Below are positions 1 through 7,956 of a stretch of DNA of 48,189 nt, in pieces. Source of the stretch: Solirubrobacterales bacterium (GTDB lineage: Bacteria > Actinomycetota > Thermoleophilia > Solirubrobacterales > Solirubrobacteraceae); the NCBI GenBank assembly GCA_026392255.1, contig JAPLCJ010000007.1, positions 1 to 48,189 on the forward strand, written 5' to 3'. The notes under the pieces were generated by a model. That model was not told the origin of the DNA and made no database searches. It saw only the letters and a program-made list of their open reading frames with translations. Within the stretch, counting starts at the first letter, position 1. Each line of letters begins with the position of its first letter. The position numbers and the translations under genes are program-made.

Positions 1-1
1 G

Positions 2-1273
2 GTCTTAGTTCACACAGCTCCATCGGAACCGTTTGGGCGGGCGCTCATTGACGCAATGGCAGCTGGACGACCGGTGATCGCCTTCGACGCTGCCGGACCG
101 AGGGAGATCGTCACACCGGATTGCGGTCGGCTTGTACCTGCCGAGAGCCCTGCTGCACTAGCTGCCGCGATCTCAGAGATCTGCGCGGACCCCACTCTTG
201 CCCAAGCCATGGGGGCAGCCGGTCGGCGTCGTGTCGCCGCTGACTTCGATGCAGTTCATCAAGCAACCAAGTGGCAGCGGGCGGCTCTTTCTCTGGCTCC
301 CCTCCCGGCTGGGTCAAAGCTTGTTGGTCCAAGCGCCGTAGAAGGACAGAACACGGGTGGCGAACATGCAGGAACCGGGTCGGAGACCTCGATTGTCACT
401 GTGATCCATAACAGCGCGCCAGAGCTCTCAAGGCTGCTCTCTAGCATCGCTCGGTATCTCCCAGCTGCCGAGGTCATCGTTGTGGACTCTGGATCCACTG
501 ATGGTGGTAGCTCGATCGCCGCAACCTGGCCCGGAAACGCAACGGTCCTAATGCTCGATGGAAATGAGGGATACGGGGCTGGCTGTGTGACTGGCATGAC
601 AGCGGCCACCCGACCGATCACAGCACTTATCAACCCCGATGTGGAATTAGTCGACGCCTCATTGGCGGGCCTAACAACAGAACTCCTCTCACCAAACGCC
701 CCAGACAGGCTGCTCTCGCCACTTCTTATTCACCCTGATGGACAAAGACAGGATGCTGTTCACCCACTGCCGGGAACAGCCAGAGAGTTCGTCAGGGCGC
801 TGATTCCGGCACAGGCGCTCCCTGGCAGACTCGCAGCGCTCGCAGAGCCACACCGGTCCAACCGATCCGTTCGCGTTGGTTGGGCCGTCGGAGCCTGCTT
901 ACTCGGGAGAACTGAGACTCTGCGCTTGCTCGGGCCATTTGATCCTGCCGTTCATCTGTACGCAGAGGACCTTGACCTCTGTCTCCGGGCTGCTGACCGC
1001 GGTATCGAGACTTGGTACCACCCAGAAGCGAGGGTGATTCACCGAGAGGCCCACTCCACACGACAGGCATTTGACGGCGAGCCATCGCGGCTTCTGGCTC
1101 AGAGACGGCGCCAGGTTGTAGGCGAGCGGCTAGGCCGGTTTGCCCAGCAACGCGATGACGCAGTCCAGTGGATAACGCTCTGCGACCGAATCTTGCTCAA
1201 AGAGATACTCCGTCGCGATACAGCCAAGGAGCGGGCTCGGCTTTCAGGGCTCCGCGAAGCGAGGAGGGCCTAG
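2..1273 (+). CDS. Fused GT4-GT2 glycosyltransferase (5' truncated by window)
   Basis: The reading frame is open from base 2, so the N-terminus lies outside the window. The first ~75 visible residues are the C-terminal half of a GT-B, family 4 glycosyltransferase: a PSEPFGRALIDAMAAGRPVI stretch followed by GPREIV, which in this family binds the nucleotide-sugar donor. After a ~40-residue linker a complete GT2 (GT-A) domain begins at TSIVTVIHNS, with VVDSGSTDG, a DXD-like NPDVELVD and the YAEDLDLCLRAADRG acceptor-side motif of rhamnosyltransferase-like enzymes. Both transferases therefore sit on one chain, probably adding successive sugars to a surface polysaccharide or glycolipid. The next gene starts on the last base of this stop codon. 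The fusion is seen directly; the substrate is unknown. Confidence 0.85.
   Translation, partial: VLVHTAPSEPFGRALIDAMAAGRPVIAFDAAGPREIVTPDCGRLVPAESPAALAAAISEICADPTLAQAMGAAGRRRVAADFDAVHQATKWQRAALSLAPLPAGSKLVGPSAVEGQNTGGEHAGTGSETSIVTVIHNSAPELSRLLSSIARYLPAAEVIVVDSGSTDGGSSIAATWPGNATVLMLDGNEGYGAGCVTGMTAATRPITALINPDVELVDASLAGLTTELLSPNAPDRLLSPLLIHPDGQRQDAVHPLPGTAREFVRALIPAQALPGRLAALAEPHRSNRSVRVGWAVGACLLGRTETLRLLGPFDPAVHLYAEDLDLCLRAADRGIETWYHPEARVIHREAHSTRQAFDGEPSRLLAQRRRQVVGERLGRFAQQRDDAVQWITLCDRILLKEILRRDTAKERARLSGLREARRA
1262..1267 (+). promoter_or_regulatory. Strong Shine-Dalgarno sequence
   Basis: A perfect AGGAGG lies five bases before the GTG at 1273. It sits inside the last codons of the upstream glycosyltransferase and settles the start of the second glycosyltransferase. 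It is the best Shine-Dalgarno match in the window and contrasts with the many genes here that have none. Confidence 0.8.
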
Positions 1274-2289
1274 TGCGCCCCGAGCCAGACGTGGGGGACC
1301 ACTCGATCTCGCCGCTACAACCGCCGCAGCCAACTGGGGTGACCGTGGTCATTCCAAACTGGAACGGAATGGACTGGCTCGATGGCGTGTTGGGCTCACT
1401 GGTTGAGCAGGACACAGCCCCACTGGAAACCATTGTTGTGGACAACGGCAGCACGGACGGCTCAGTCCAACACCTCAAGGCTCAATGGCCAGCCGTCGAG
1501 GTGATTCACTGGAATTCAAACCGTGGCTTTGCCGCGGCCGCGAACGCCGGATTCCACCATGCAAGTGGTGATCTCGTGGCCCTGATCAACACCGACATTG
1601 TCCTCGAGCCAGATTGGCTGCGCCGCGCGTCCCAGGCACTTCGAGCAGCTCCCAACGCCGCTAGCGTCGCGACCAAGATGCTCGACATGAAGGACCGGAG
1701 TCTGATCTACGACACAGGCGACTTTCTCCGGCGTGATGGCGCCTGCGAGCAGCGTGGCCGCTTCCACCGAGACACAGGCTCCTATGACACCCCGGGAGAG
1801 GTGTGGAGCGCATGCGCTGGAGCTGCCATCTACCGGCGGCAATCCGTACTTGACCTCGGTGGGTTTGATGAACGGTTCTTCACCTATCTCGAGGATGTCG
1901 AGCTAGGGCTAAGACTCAGACTGGCTGGCTGGACATGTATCTACGAGCCATGCGTGGCTCTCCACGCGGGAGGCGGCTCCGAGTCTGCCCTCTCGGGTGG
2001 GGCTACAAAGTGGGTCGAACGCAACACAATTCTTCTGGTGGCACGTCACTTTCCGCTGTCTTGGCTGGGACCGGTTCTGTACCGGCAGACAGCATGGAAG
2101 CTCGCCGCCATTCGCTCGGGGAACCTAATCTCCTACTCGAAAGGCTTCTTCACCGGTTGCCGCCTCGTTGCATCAATGCTTCGATCCAGAAAACTTGCAG
2201 GACCGACCAAGTTGACAATCCAAGAAGCTGTCCCATGGCGGCCCTGGCATGGCCCCAATGCCGGCGGGCACAAAGCCTCAAGCCACTAG
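1273..2289 (+). CDS. GT2 family glycosyltransferase (rhamnosyltransferase-like)
   Basis: A 338-residue GT-A fold transferase. From about residue 22 it shows the GT2 N-terminus VTVVIPNWNG, then VVDNGSTDGS, the metal/nucleotide DXD-like segment LINTDIV, and the FFTYLEDVELGLRLRLAGW motif typical of WbbL/rhamnosyltransferase-type enzymes. The C-terminal ~90 residues (after WVERNTILL) may be a membrane-associated tail. The frame stays open upstream, but the GTG at 1273 is chosen because AGGAGG precedes it and it shares one base with the preceding stop (TAGTG), so the two glycosyltransferases are translationally coupled. Likely role: transfer of a sugar to a growing surface glycan; donor and acceptor cannot be told from sequence. 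Confidence 0.85.
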   Translation: MRPEPDVGDHSISPLQPPQPTGVTVVIPNWNGMDWLDGVLGSLVEQDTAPLETIVVDNGSTDGSVQHLKAQWPAVEVIHWNSNRGFAAAANAGFHHASGDLVALINTDIVLEPDWLRRASQALRAAPNAASVATKMLDMKDRSLIYDTGDFLRRDGACEQRGRFHRDTGSYDTPGEVWSACAGAAIYRRQSVLDLGGFDERFFTYLEDVELGLRLRLAGWTCIYEPCVALHAGGGSESALSGGATKWVERNTILLVARHFPLSWLGPVLYRQTAWKLAAIRSGNLISYSKGFFTGCRLVASMLRSRKLAGPTKLTIQEAVPWRPWHGPNAGGHKASSH

Positions 2290-2303
2290 CTCGGGAAGCT
2301 GGG

Positions 2304-2897
2304 TCAGTGCTGAGCTCTCGCCTCAGTAAGGAGCCCCGGGATCAGAGCAAGATCTTCGCGCAACAGCGTCCGCTTCTGAGTTGACCGCAAACCGGCCGCC
2401 GGATGAAAAAGTGGCAAGAGCAGCGCGGTATGGCCGAAAACCTTGCGGGTCTCTGGAACCCCGTGAACCGAGCTGATTCCAACTCGATCACCGCGCACCA
2501 GCCTGAGCGCAAAGTTGCCCAAAGTGCAAATGACGAGAGGAGCTACCAGTCGCACCTGAGCTTCTAACCAGCCTGAACATGCGCTGATCTCGTCTCCTTT
2601 GGGATCCCTGTTATCGGGCGGTCGACACTTCAGGACGCTTGTGATGAACAGTTGCTCCTCAGCCACGCCCACCTCGGCAAGCAACTCTCTCAGCAACACT
2701 CCTGATCTCCCCACAAAAGGACGACCCTCTTCATCTTCTAGCCGGCCGGGGGCTTCCCCGATCAAAAGCACTTGCGCCCCGACATTCCCCTCGCCAAAGA
2801 CCACATGCGTCCTGCCCTGCGCTAGGCCGCAAGACTGACAGTTGTCTGCCTCCGCTCGGACTAGCTCCAGCTCAGTAGCTCGACGTGGATTGGACAC
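2304..2897 (-). CDS. Family 4 uracil-DNA glycosylase (Fe-S)
   Basis: A 197-residue protein that removes uracil from DNA, starting base-excision repair. It has the family 4 signature: a cysteine pair CQSC near residue 20 and two further cysteines (LKC near 90 and SACSGW near 107) that would hold a 4Fe-4S cluster; the catalytic-site motif GEAPG near residue 48; and the C-terminal HPAA motif that contacts the minor groove. Length fits the family. The start is GTG with no Shine-Dalgarno, but TAATCT lies six bases upstream, suggesting a leaderless transcript. It converges with the GT2 gene (14 bp gap, no terminator) and diverges from the pantothenate genes. Confidence 0.9.
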   Translation of the reverse strand: MSNPRRATELELVRAEADNCQSCGLAQGRTHVVFGEGNVGAQVLLIGEAPGRLEDEEGRPFVGRSGVLLRELLAEVGVAEEQLFITSVLKCRPPDNRDPKGDEISACSGWLEAQVRLVAPLVICTLGNFALRLVRGDRVGISSVHGVPETRKVFGHTALLLPLFHPAAGLRSTQKRTLLREDLALIPGLLTEARAQH

Positions 2898-2903
2898 CGG
2901 CTG

Positions 2904-2909
2904 AGATTA
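2904..2909 (-). promoter_or_regulatory. -10-like TAATCT of uracil glycosylase
   Basis: TAATCT on the minus strand, six bases before the GTG start at 2897, which has no Shine-Dalgarno. The spacing suits transcription starting at or next to the start codon. No convincing -35 box is seen. Confidence 0.45.
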
Positions 2910-3059
2910 GCCTCATACCTGCCCCAGATGTACCGAACTGCGCGCGTCCTGTGCGCTAGGCGCTACAGTTTGGGTACAGCCTCGGGAGCAGGCACGGGCA
3001 ACCGGCAGGACTCCCGCAGTGAGGCCAACCAACACAAAGTAAGTCGACCGGTATCTCCA

Positions 3060-3878
3060 ATGCGAGAACTGGATCGGGACCAACCGACATATACCGCGTC
3101 CGCTCCGACGCCTGCAGGCCCCTCAGCTGGGGAGCACTCTTCGCGCTCCGAACGGCTGCAGGTCGGGATTATCGGAGCCGGTCGAATGGGCAATGCTCTT
3201 GCGGGTGCTCTCGCAAAGAAAGGCCATAGGGTTTCGGGTCCCCATCTGAGAGGGGAGCATCCTCCAGTCGGCTGCGACCTCGTGTTGATCTGCGTCTCTG
3301 ATGCTGAGATCGCCAATGTTGCATCAGCTCTCCCACCAGAACAGGTAATCGCTCACTGCAGCGGAGCTCGCGGCCTTGAGCTGTTGATGGGACGTCCTGG
3401 CTTCTGCCTGCATCCTTTGATGACGGTCACGTCGGAAGCGACCGCATCTACATTCAACGGTGCCTTTGCTGCCATCGATGCCTCCTCTGAGGAGTATCTG
3501 CAAGAGGCAGAGGACTTGTGCGAGGAGCTCGGAATGACCCCACTCCGGATCGCCTCCGAGGACCGTGCGATCTACCACGCAGCTGCGACCATGGCCTCAA
3601 ATTTCCTCGTGACGATTGAGGCAGCGGCCGAGCACATCGCCTCTGCCGCAGGCGTCCCGCGCGAGGCACTCGTTCCCCTCGCTCAGGCGACACTGAACAA
3701 CTGGGCTACCAATGGACCGGAGGCCTCATTAACTGGGCCGATCGCCCGGGGTGACACCGAAACCGTGGAGGCCCAACGCGCGGCCATTTCAGAGGCAGCG
3801 CCAGAGCTTGTCCCACTCTTCGATGCTCTTTGTACAGCCACTGCGCAGCTTTCGGCTGGTAACCGAACTACCGCATGA
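3060..3878 (+). CDS. Rossmann-fold DUF2520 protein, possible ketopantoate reductase-like
   Basis: The NAD(P)-binding Rossmann motif GIIGAGRMGNALAGALAKKGH lies about 40 residues in, followed by LVLICVSDAEI, IAHCSGARG and FCLHPLMTV, then a helical C-terminal domain (AAATMASNFLVTIEAAAEH onward) of the DUF2520 family, related in shape to 6-phosphogluconate/ketopantoate reductases. The ATG at 3060 is preferred over the upstream ATG at 2928, which would only add a non-conserved tail; neither has a good Shine-Dalgarno. The stop overlaps the panC start as ATGA. In M. tuberculosis a DUF2520 gene (Rv3603c) also precedes panC. A role in pantothenate synthesis, perhaps replacing PanE, is inference from context. 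Confidence 0.75.
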   Translation: MRELDRDQPTYTASAPTPAGPSAGEHSSRSERLQVGIIGAGRMGNALAGALAKKGHRVSGPHLRGEHPPVGCDLVLICVSDAEIANVASALPPEQVIAHCSGARGLELLMGRPGFCLHPLMTVTSEATASTFNGAFAAIDASSEEYLQEAEDLCEELGMTPLRIASEDRAIYHAAATMASNFLVTIEAAAEHIASAAGVPREALVPLAQATLNNWATNGPEASLTGPIARGDTETVEAQRAAISEAAPELVPLFDALCTATAQLSAGNRTTA

Positions 3879-4813
3879 TCATCTGCCGATCAAACAGCGA
3901 GCTTCATGCCGCACTGGCAAGCCTCGGCGCCGTGGCCGACAAGACCGCGACTTCGGACAAGACTCACGTCGGCTTCGTACCCACCATGGGTTCACTACAC
4001 GCCGGTCACCTCAGCCTCATTTCCCAGGCGGTCTCCAACTCTCAGGTAACAGTGGCGAGCATCTTCGTCAATCCAACTCAGTTCGGGCCAGGCGAAGACT
4101 TCGAGTCGTACCCTCGCGATCAGCACAGGGACCTGGATCTACTCAGCGGGACAGGAGTGGACATAGCTTTCCTCCCCAGCGTCGACGACATTTATCCCAC
4201 TGAGTGCTCAACCCCCGTTCTCGCGGACCGCTCTCTCTCTAGTTGCCTCTGCGGAAAGACTCGTCCCGGTTCTCACTTCGACGGGGTTGCCACCGTTGTC
4301 GACCGCCTCTTTCAGATTGTGCAACCAAGTTCCGCATGGTTTGGTGAAAAGGATTGGCAGCAGGTTCAGGTGATCCGCGAGATGGCCTCGAGCCTGCACC
4401 CCGGCGTCAAGATCGAATCTGGACCAACCGTTAGGGACCACGATGGCTTGGCCATGTCAAGTCGCAACGCCTACTTAACTGCAACAGAAAGGTTCCAAGC
4501 GCGATCGGTGCCCCGCGCAATGCAGACAGTCATAGAGCTCACACCAACCCTCGGAATTGACCGTGCGCTGGAGGCTGGTCGCGCAGTCCTCTCGGATGCC
4601 GGCCTTGACTGTGAATACTTAGAGGTGAGGGCTGCCGAAACCCTCGTCTCCTGCTCCGACAGCGCAACCTCTCAATCCCGGGACGGACTGAGGCTGTTTA
4701 TAGCTGCGCGCGTTGGTGATGTTCGGTTGATCGACAACACGTCCCTCTCCTCCACTCACCTGACCCAAGCAACACGGCCTGCCGACTCGAGCGCTGCCGC
4801 TCTTGCGGCCTAA
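3875..4813 (+). CDS. panC: Pantothenate synthetase
   Basis: Condenses pantoate and beta-alanine using ATP, the last step to pantothenate, in the cytoplasm. It shows the N-terminal FVPTMGSLHAGHLSLI segment with the HAGH (HIGH-type) nucleotide-binding motif, FVNPTQFGPGEDFESYPR, a WFGEKDWQQ segment and RDHDGLAMSSRNAYL, in the usual order. At 312 residues it is ~30 longer than typical PanC; the extra length is a low-complexity Ser/Thr/Ala tail after RLIDN that is not needed for catalysis. The start overlaps the previous stop (ATGA), so the two proteins are coupled, and panB follows after 27 bp. Confidence 0.95.
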   Translation: MIICRSNSELHAALASLGAVADKTATSDKTHVGFVPTMGSLHAGHLSLISQAVSNSQVTVASIFVNPTQFGPGEDFESYPRDQHRDLDLLSGTGVDIAFLPSVDDIYPTECSTPVLADRSLSSCLCGKTRPGSHFDGVATVVDRLFQIVQPSSAWFGEKDWQQVQVIREMASSLHPGVKIESGPTVRDHDGLAMSSRNAYLTATERFQARSVPRAMQTVIELTPTLGIDRALEAGRAVLSDAGLDCEYLEVRAAETLVSCSDSATSQSRDGLRLFIAARVGDVRLIDNTSLSSTHLTQATRPADSSAAALAA

Positions 4814-4840
4814 CCCGCGGTAGAAAGGATCAACCCCACC

Positions 4841-5758
4841 ATGTCAAGCCTGCCAAACCACCCCGAGGACGGCGCCGAAACAGTTGACCGCCCCGATGTA
4901 ACTTTCGCCCGACTGGTCGAGATGACAGCGTCGGGCGAGCCGATTGTGATGGTCACCGCCTATGACCACCCGTCCGCTTCCGTCGCTCAGCACGCAGGGG
5001 TCGACATGATTCTCGTTGGTGACAGCGCAGCCATGGTCGTGCTGGGTCATGACTCCACGCTTCCAATCACCATGGACGAGATGATCATGCTCGCTTCAGC
5101 AGTCAAGCGGGGAGCTCACACCCCCCTGATCGTCGGGGACATGCCCTTCGGGTCCTACGAGGAGAGCGATGCCATCGCGGTCAGAAACGCTCAAAGATTC
5201 ATCAAGGAAGCTGGGTGCGACGCGGTCAAGCTGGAGGGTGGCGGTACTAGCGCGGAGCGTGCCAAAGCGATCGCTGCGGCTGGAGTACCGGTCATGGGAC
5301 ATATTGGACTCACACCGCAGACCGCCTCGGCACTTGGGGGCTACAAGGCTCAGGGCAGGACTGCATCTGCAGCTGCCAGCGTTCTGAATGATGCAGTCCG
5401 GTTGCAGGACGCGGGCTGCTTCTCGATCGTGATCGAGTGTGTTCCTAGCGCAGTTACTGAGTTGATCGTCGAACAACTCTCAATCCCCACAATCGGGATT
5501 GGGGCTGGCCCGTCAACGGCTGGTCAGGTGCTGGTCTACCACGATTTGCTCGGTTTGAGGGAAGGACGTACCGCCAAGTTCGTCAAGCCCTATGCCCAGC
5601 TGCGCGATTCAGCGATCAGCGCTGTCGCAACCTACGCGGCCGAGGTTCGCTCAGGTGAGTACCCAGGGCCCGAGCATGGATACTCGATTGAACCTGCGGA
5701 GCTGAACTCACTCCGAGAATCCTTGCCCCAAGCAGTGGCAGCGGGACGAGTTCAGTAA
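4841..5758 (+). CDS. panB: 3-methyl-2-oxobutanoate hydroxymethyltransferase
   Basis: Transfers a hydroxymethyl group from methylene-tetrahydrofolate to ketoisovalerate, giving ketopantoate, the first committed step of pantothenate synthesis. Family motifs are plain: MVTAYDHPSA, the metal site VGDSAAMVVLGHDST, VGDMPFGSY, VKLEGG, PVMGHIGLTPQ, and IGIGAGPSTAGQVLVYHDLLG. At 305 residues it is slightly longer than usual because of an N-terminal extension. A Shine-Dalgarno (AAAGGA, 4824-4829) precedes the ATG. Its last 7 bases overlap the 3' end of the convergent M48 peptidase gene. panD and a clear panE are not in the window. Confidence 0.95.
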   Translation: MSSLPNHPEDGAETVDRPDVTFARLVEMTASGEPIVMVTAYDHPSASVAQHAGVDMILVGDSAAMVVLGHDSTLPITMDEMIMLASAVKRGAHTPLIVGDMPFGSYEESDAIAVRNAQRFIKEAGCDAVKLEGGGTSAERAKAIAAAGVPVMGHIGLTPQTASALGGYKAQGRTASAAASVLNDAVRLQDAGCFSIVIECVPSAVTELIVEQLSIPTIGIGAGPSTAGQVLVYHDLLGLREGRTAKFVKPYAQLRDSAISAVATYAAEVRSGEYPGPEHGYSIEPAELNSLRESLPQAVAAGRVQ

Positions 5759-6702
5759 CTAGCGGTGACGCCTAGCTGGCGGCTGACATGCAGCTGACCG
5801 CCGGCAAGTTCGTCAAGCCTTGCAATTCGCTCTTCCAGCGGCGGGTGAGTGCTGAACAGGCTGGATGCCTTCCCCTTCCCGCCAAGCGGCGCAACGATGC
5901 AGAGGTGAGCTGTCGCACTGGATCCAGTTTGAGCCGGGACCGTGCTGCCCCCCAACTTACGGAGAGCACTTGCGAGACCCTGCGGGTACTTCGTGAACTC
6001 GGCAGCCGATGCGTCCGCGAGGAACTCTCTGCGGCGACTGATGCTCATCTGGATCATCATCGCTGCAATCGGGGCGAGGATCACAATCAGGATGCTGATG
6101 ACAACCCCAACGATCCCGAGATCGCCTTCCTCATCTGAGCTCCCTCCCCAAAAGATCATGTATGAAACGAACTCGGCGATCAGGGCAATCCCACCAGCCA
6201 GCACGGCCGCGTAGGTCATCAGCTTCACATCGAGATTGCGGACATGCCCCATCTCATGGGCAATGACACCCTCCAGCTCCTCTTTGTCTAGGAGGTCAAG
6301 CAGCCCTTGATTCACGCACACCACTGCCTGCTTAGGGTCCTTGCCAGCAGCGAATGCATTGGGGGCGGGATCGGGAGAGACATATACCCGAGGCATCGTC
6401 TGTCCCGACGCGATGGCCATAACTTCGACGGCATCCCAAACGGGCGGGCATTCCTCGCGGCTCTTGATCTGCTTGGCACGAGCCACTGTGACAGCGAGAT
6501 CGTCACCCATCGTGAGTGTCACGAGGACGATCACCACCGCCGCGCAGCAGAACAGGAAGAACGCAGCGGGACCAAACCGGATCGAGACGGCTAAACCGAG
6601 AGCTCCGTAGACCGCAAAGAACAGCAAGAAGAGCATCCGGCTCCTAAGCCGGTTGCTCTTGATCTGCTCATCAAGCGGTGGTAGGTCTACCCCAAGTCCC
6701 AT
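5752..6702 (-). CDS. M48 family membrane zinc metalloprotease (HtpX-like)
   Basis: A 316-residue membrane protease. Two membrane helices (about residues 23-41 and 45-64) are followed by a cytoplasmic M48 domain with the zinc motif HEMGH at 149-153; the third ligand should be the Glu in RRREFLADASAAEF. Another hydrophobic pair lies around 164-220 (AVLAGGIALIAEFVSYMIF and VGVVISILIVILAPIAAMMI). The C-terminus has FSTHPPLEERIARL, typical of HtpX. Role: quality control of damaged membrane proteins. It follows lemA by 11 bp, a pairing common in bacteria, so the two are likely co-transcribed from the promoter before lemA. The 3' end overlaps panB by 7 bp. Confidence 0.9.
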   Translation of the reverse strand: MGLGVDLPPLDEQIKSNRLRSRMLFLLFFAVYGALGLAVSIRFGPAAFFLFCCAAVVIVLVTLTMGDDLAVTVARAKQIKSREECPPVWDAVEVMAIASGQTMPRVYVSPDPAPNAFAAGKDPKQAVVCVNQGLLDLLDKEELEGVIAHEMGHVRNLDVKLMTYAAVLAGGIALIAEFVSYMIFWGGSSDEEGDLGIVGVVISILIVILAPIAAMMIQMSISRRREFLADASAAEFTKYPQGLASALRKLGGSTVPAQTGSSATAHLCIVAPLGGKGKASSLFSTHPPLEERIARLDELAGGQLHVSRQLGVTASY

Positions 6703-6713
6703 CAGCTAGCTGC

Positions 6714-7271
6714 TCAGCTGAATGAAACGCTAGGGACTGCTGACTCAGCAGGATTCTCAAGTTCAAAGAACTCACGCTCAGTGACCTTCGCCATTGGCGC
6801 CACCCACTTGCTTGGAATGGTCTGGCAGGCAGTGTTGAGCGCCTTGACCGTCGTGTTGTAGAAGCGACGAGCAGCAGACAGCCGGTCCTCTGTTGCAGTC
6901 AGTTCACCCTGCAGCTGGAGAAAGTTCTGATTGGCCTTCAAATCGGGGTATGCCTCTGCTACTGCGAAGAGCTTGCCGAGTGCCTGGGTGAGCGCACCTT
7001 CAGCTTGACCCTGAGCAGCTGGCCCTTGGGCGTTCACAGCACTGGCCCGGGCGGCCGTGACCTCATCGAAGGTGCCTCTCTCATGAGCCGCGTAACCCTT
7101 CACGCTCTCCACAAGGTTTGGAATTAGGTCATGTCGGCGCTTCAGTTGCACATCAATCTCAGATGCACCTTCATCACCGGCGACTCGAAGGCTGACGAGG
7201 CGGTTGTAGGTGCTGAAGAACCAGATGGCTAGGACGACGGCTACTACGACAACAACGATTACAGCGGTCAC
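6714..7271 (-). CDS. lemA: LemA family protein
   Basis: A 185-residue protein with one N-terminal membrane anchor (a valine-rich helix, residues 3-18) followed by a helical-bundle LemA domain: the family signatures FSTYNRLVSLR, LKRRHDLIPNLVESVKGYAAHE, AYPDLKANQNF and ARRFYNTTVKALN are all visible. Its biochemical role is not established; it often accompanies M48 proteases, as here. The GTG at 7271 is preceded by GGAGAG, a good Shine-Dalgarno, so this gene does not look leaderless. A -35/-10 pair lies 33-61 bases upstream. Confidence 0.9.
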   Translation of the reverse strand: MTAVIVVVVVAVVLAIWFFSTYNRLVSLRVAGDEGASEIDVQLKRRHDLIPNLVESVKGYAAHERGTFDEVTAARASAVNAQGPAAQGQAEGALTQALGKLFAVAEAYPDLKANQNFLQLQGELTATEDRLSAARRFYNTTVKALNTACQTIPSKWVAPMAKVTEREFFELENPAESAVPSVSFS

Positions 7272-7303
7272 GATCTCTCCAATGCTCGGTGGACTGTCCG
7301 TTC

Positions 7304-7332
7304 ACTATGACACACGGGAAACCGACTTCCAA
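7304..7332 (-). promoter_or_regulatory. Promoter of lemA-M48 operon
   Basis: On the minus strand TTGGAA (-35, bases 7327-7332) and CATAGT (-10, bases 7304-7309) are separated by exactly 17 bp, each matching four of six sigma-70 consensus bases. The expected transcription start leaves a ~25-base leader containing the GGAGAG ribosome site before the GTG at 7271. This is the most conventional promoter seen in the window. Confidence 0.55.
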
Positions 7333-7352
7333 GCGGATTTAGCCGTCCAGAC

Positions 7353-7955
7353 TCAGTCTCTAGGCACAGTCCCAATTACCTGGGCTGGAGAACCAGCCGC
7401 AATGGAGAACGCCGGCAGATCGCTGGTGACAACACTGTTGGCGCCAATCACGCACCGCTCTCCGACCGTGACTCCCGATGTAACCACAACGTTGGCCCCT
7501 AACCAGCAGTCTCTCCCAACCTTTGTAGGTCCCTTGCTAGAGAAGCCCTGAAGCGTCATCGGGCGTGAGGGATCGTCGAACCGGTGGTTGGCATCTGTAA
7601 TTACTGACCCGTTGGCGATCATGGTGTTAGGCCCGATTTCGACCAGGTTCACAGAGGCGATCAGGACATTGATGTTGATGAGAACCCCATCGCCAATCAC
7701 AATTCGGCCCGTCTCGCCGCCTGTTAGCCAGACAAGCGGCTCGAAGAGGACTCCCGCCCCGACAGTGAGTCTCCCCTCCCTCAGGAGCTCAAGCGGCTCA
7801 CCGTGGAGTGGCATCCGCGCGAAGGCGCCAGCTCGGGCAAGATGACGATGCAACGCGATCCGACGCCAAGGGAGCATGTCCCGGTGATACCAAGCCCACT
7901 TGCTGCGCCAGAGCTTCCAACCAGAGGGCGGGGATTGCTCTTCGCTGCCTGCCAT
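7353..7955 (-). CDS. Hexapeptide-repeat (left-handed beta-helix) acyltransferase
   Basis: A 200-residue protein whose C-terminal two thirds is a series of hexapeptide turns ([IVL]GxxxxI type): IVIGDGVLININVLI, VEIGPNTMIANGSVI, then TKVGRDCWLGANVVVTSG and VTVGERCVIGANSVVTSDL, ending in the SIAAGSPAQVIG loop typical of maltose/galactoside/CatB-type O-acetyltransferases. Catalytic His candidate: TDANHRFDD. It would transfer an acyl group from acyl-CoA to a sugar or other hydroxyl; substrate unknown. The frame stays open into uvrA, but the ATG at 7955 is chosen because it lies one base after the uvrA stop (TGACATG), making it a coupled downstream gene. Confidence 0.82.
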   Translation of the reverse strand: MAGSEEQSPPSGWKLWRSKWAWYHRDMLPWRRIALHRHLARAGAFARMPLHGEPLELLREGRLTVGAGVLFEPLVWLTGGETGRIVIGDGVLININVLIASVNLVEIGPNTMIANGSVITDANHRFDDPSRPMTLQGFSSKGPTKVGRDCWLGANVVVTSGVTVGERCVIGANSVVTSDLPAFSIAAGSPAQVIGTVPRD

Positions 7956-7956
7956 G

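Noticed and set aside
2913-2918. TTGGAC-N17-TCATAC as promoter of the pantothenate genes
   Set aside because: The -10 match is poor; TACAGT at 2964-2969 is a somewhat better -10 candidate but lacks a -35 box, so no promoter was called.
3751-4203. 150-codon plus-strand frame
   Set aside because: Out-of-frame overlap with the DUF2520 gene and panC, both of which have clear motifs; this frame is Arg-rich.
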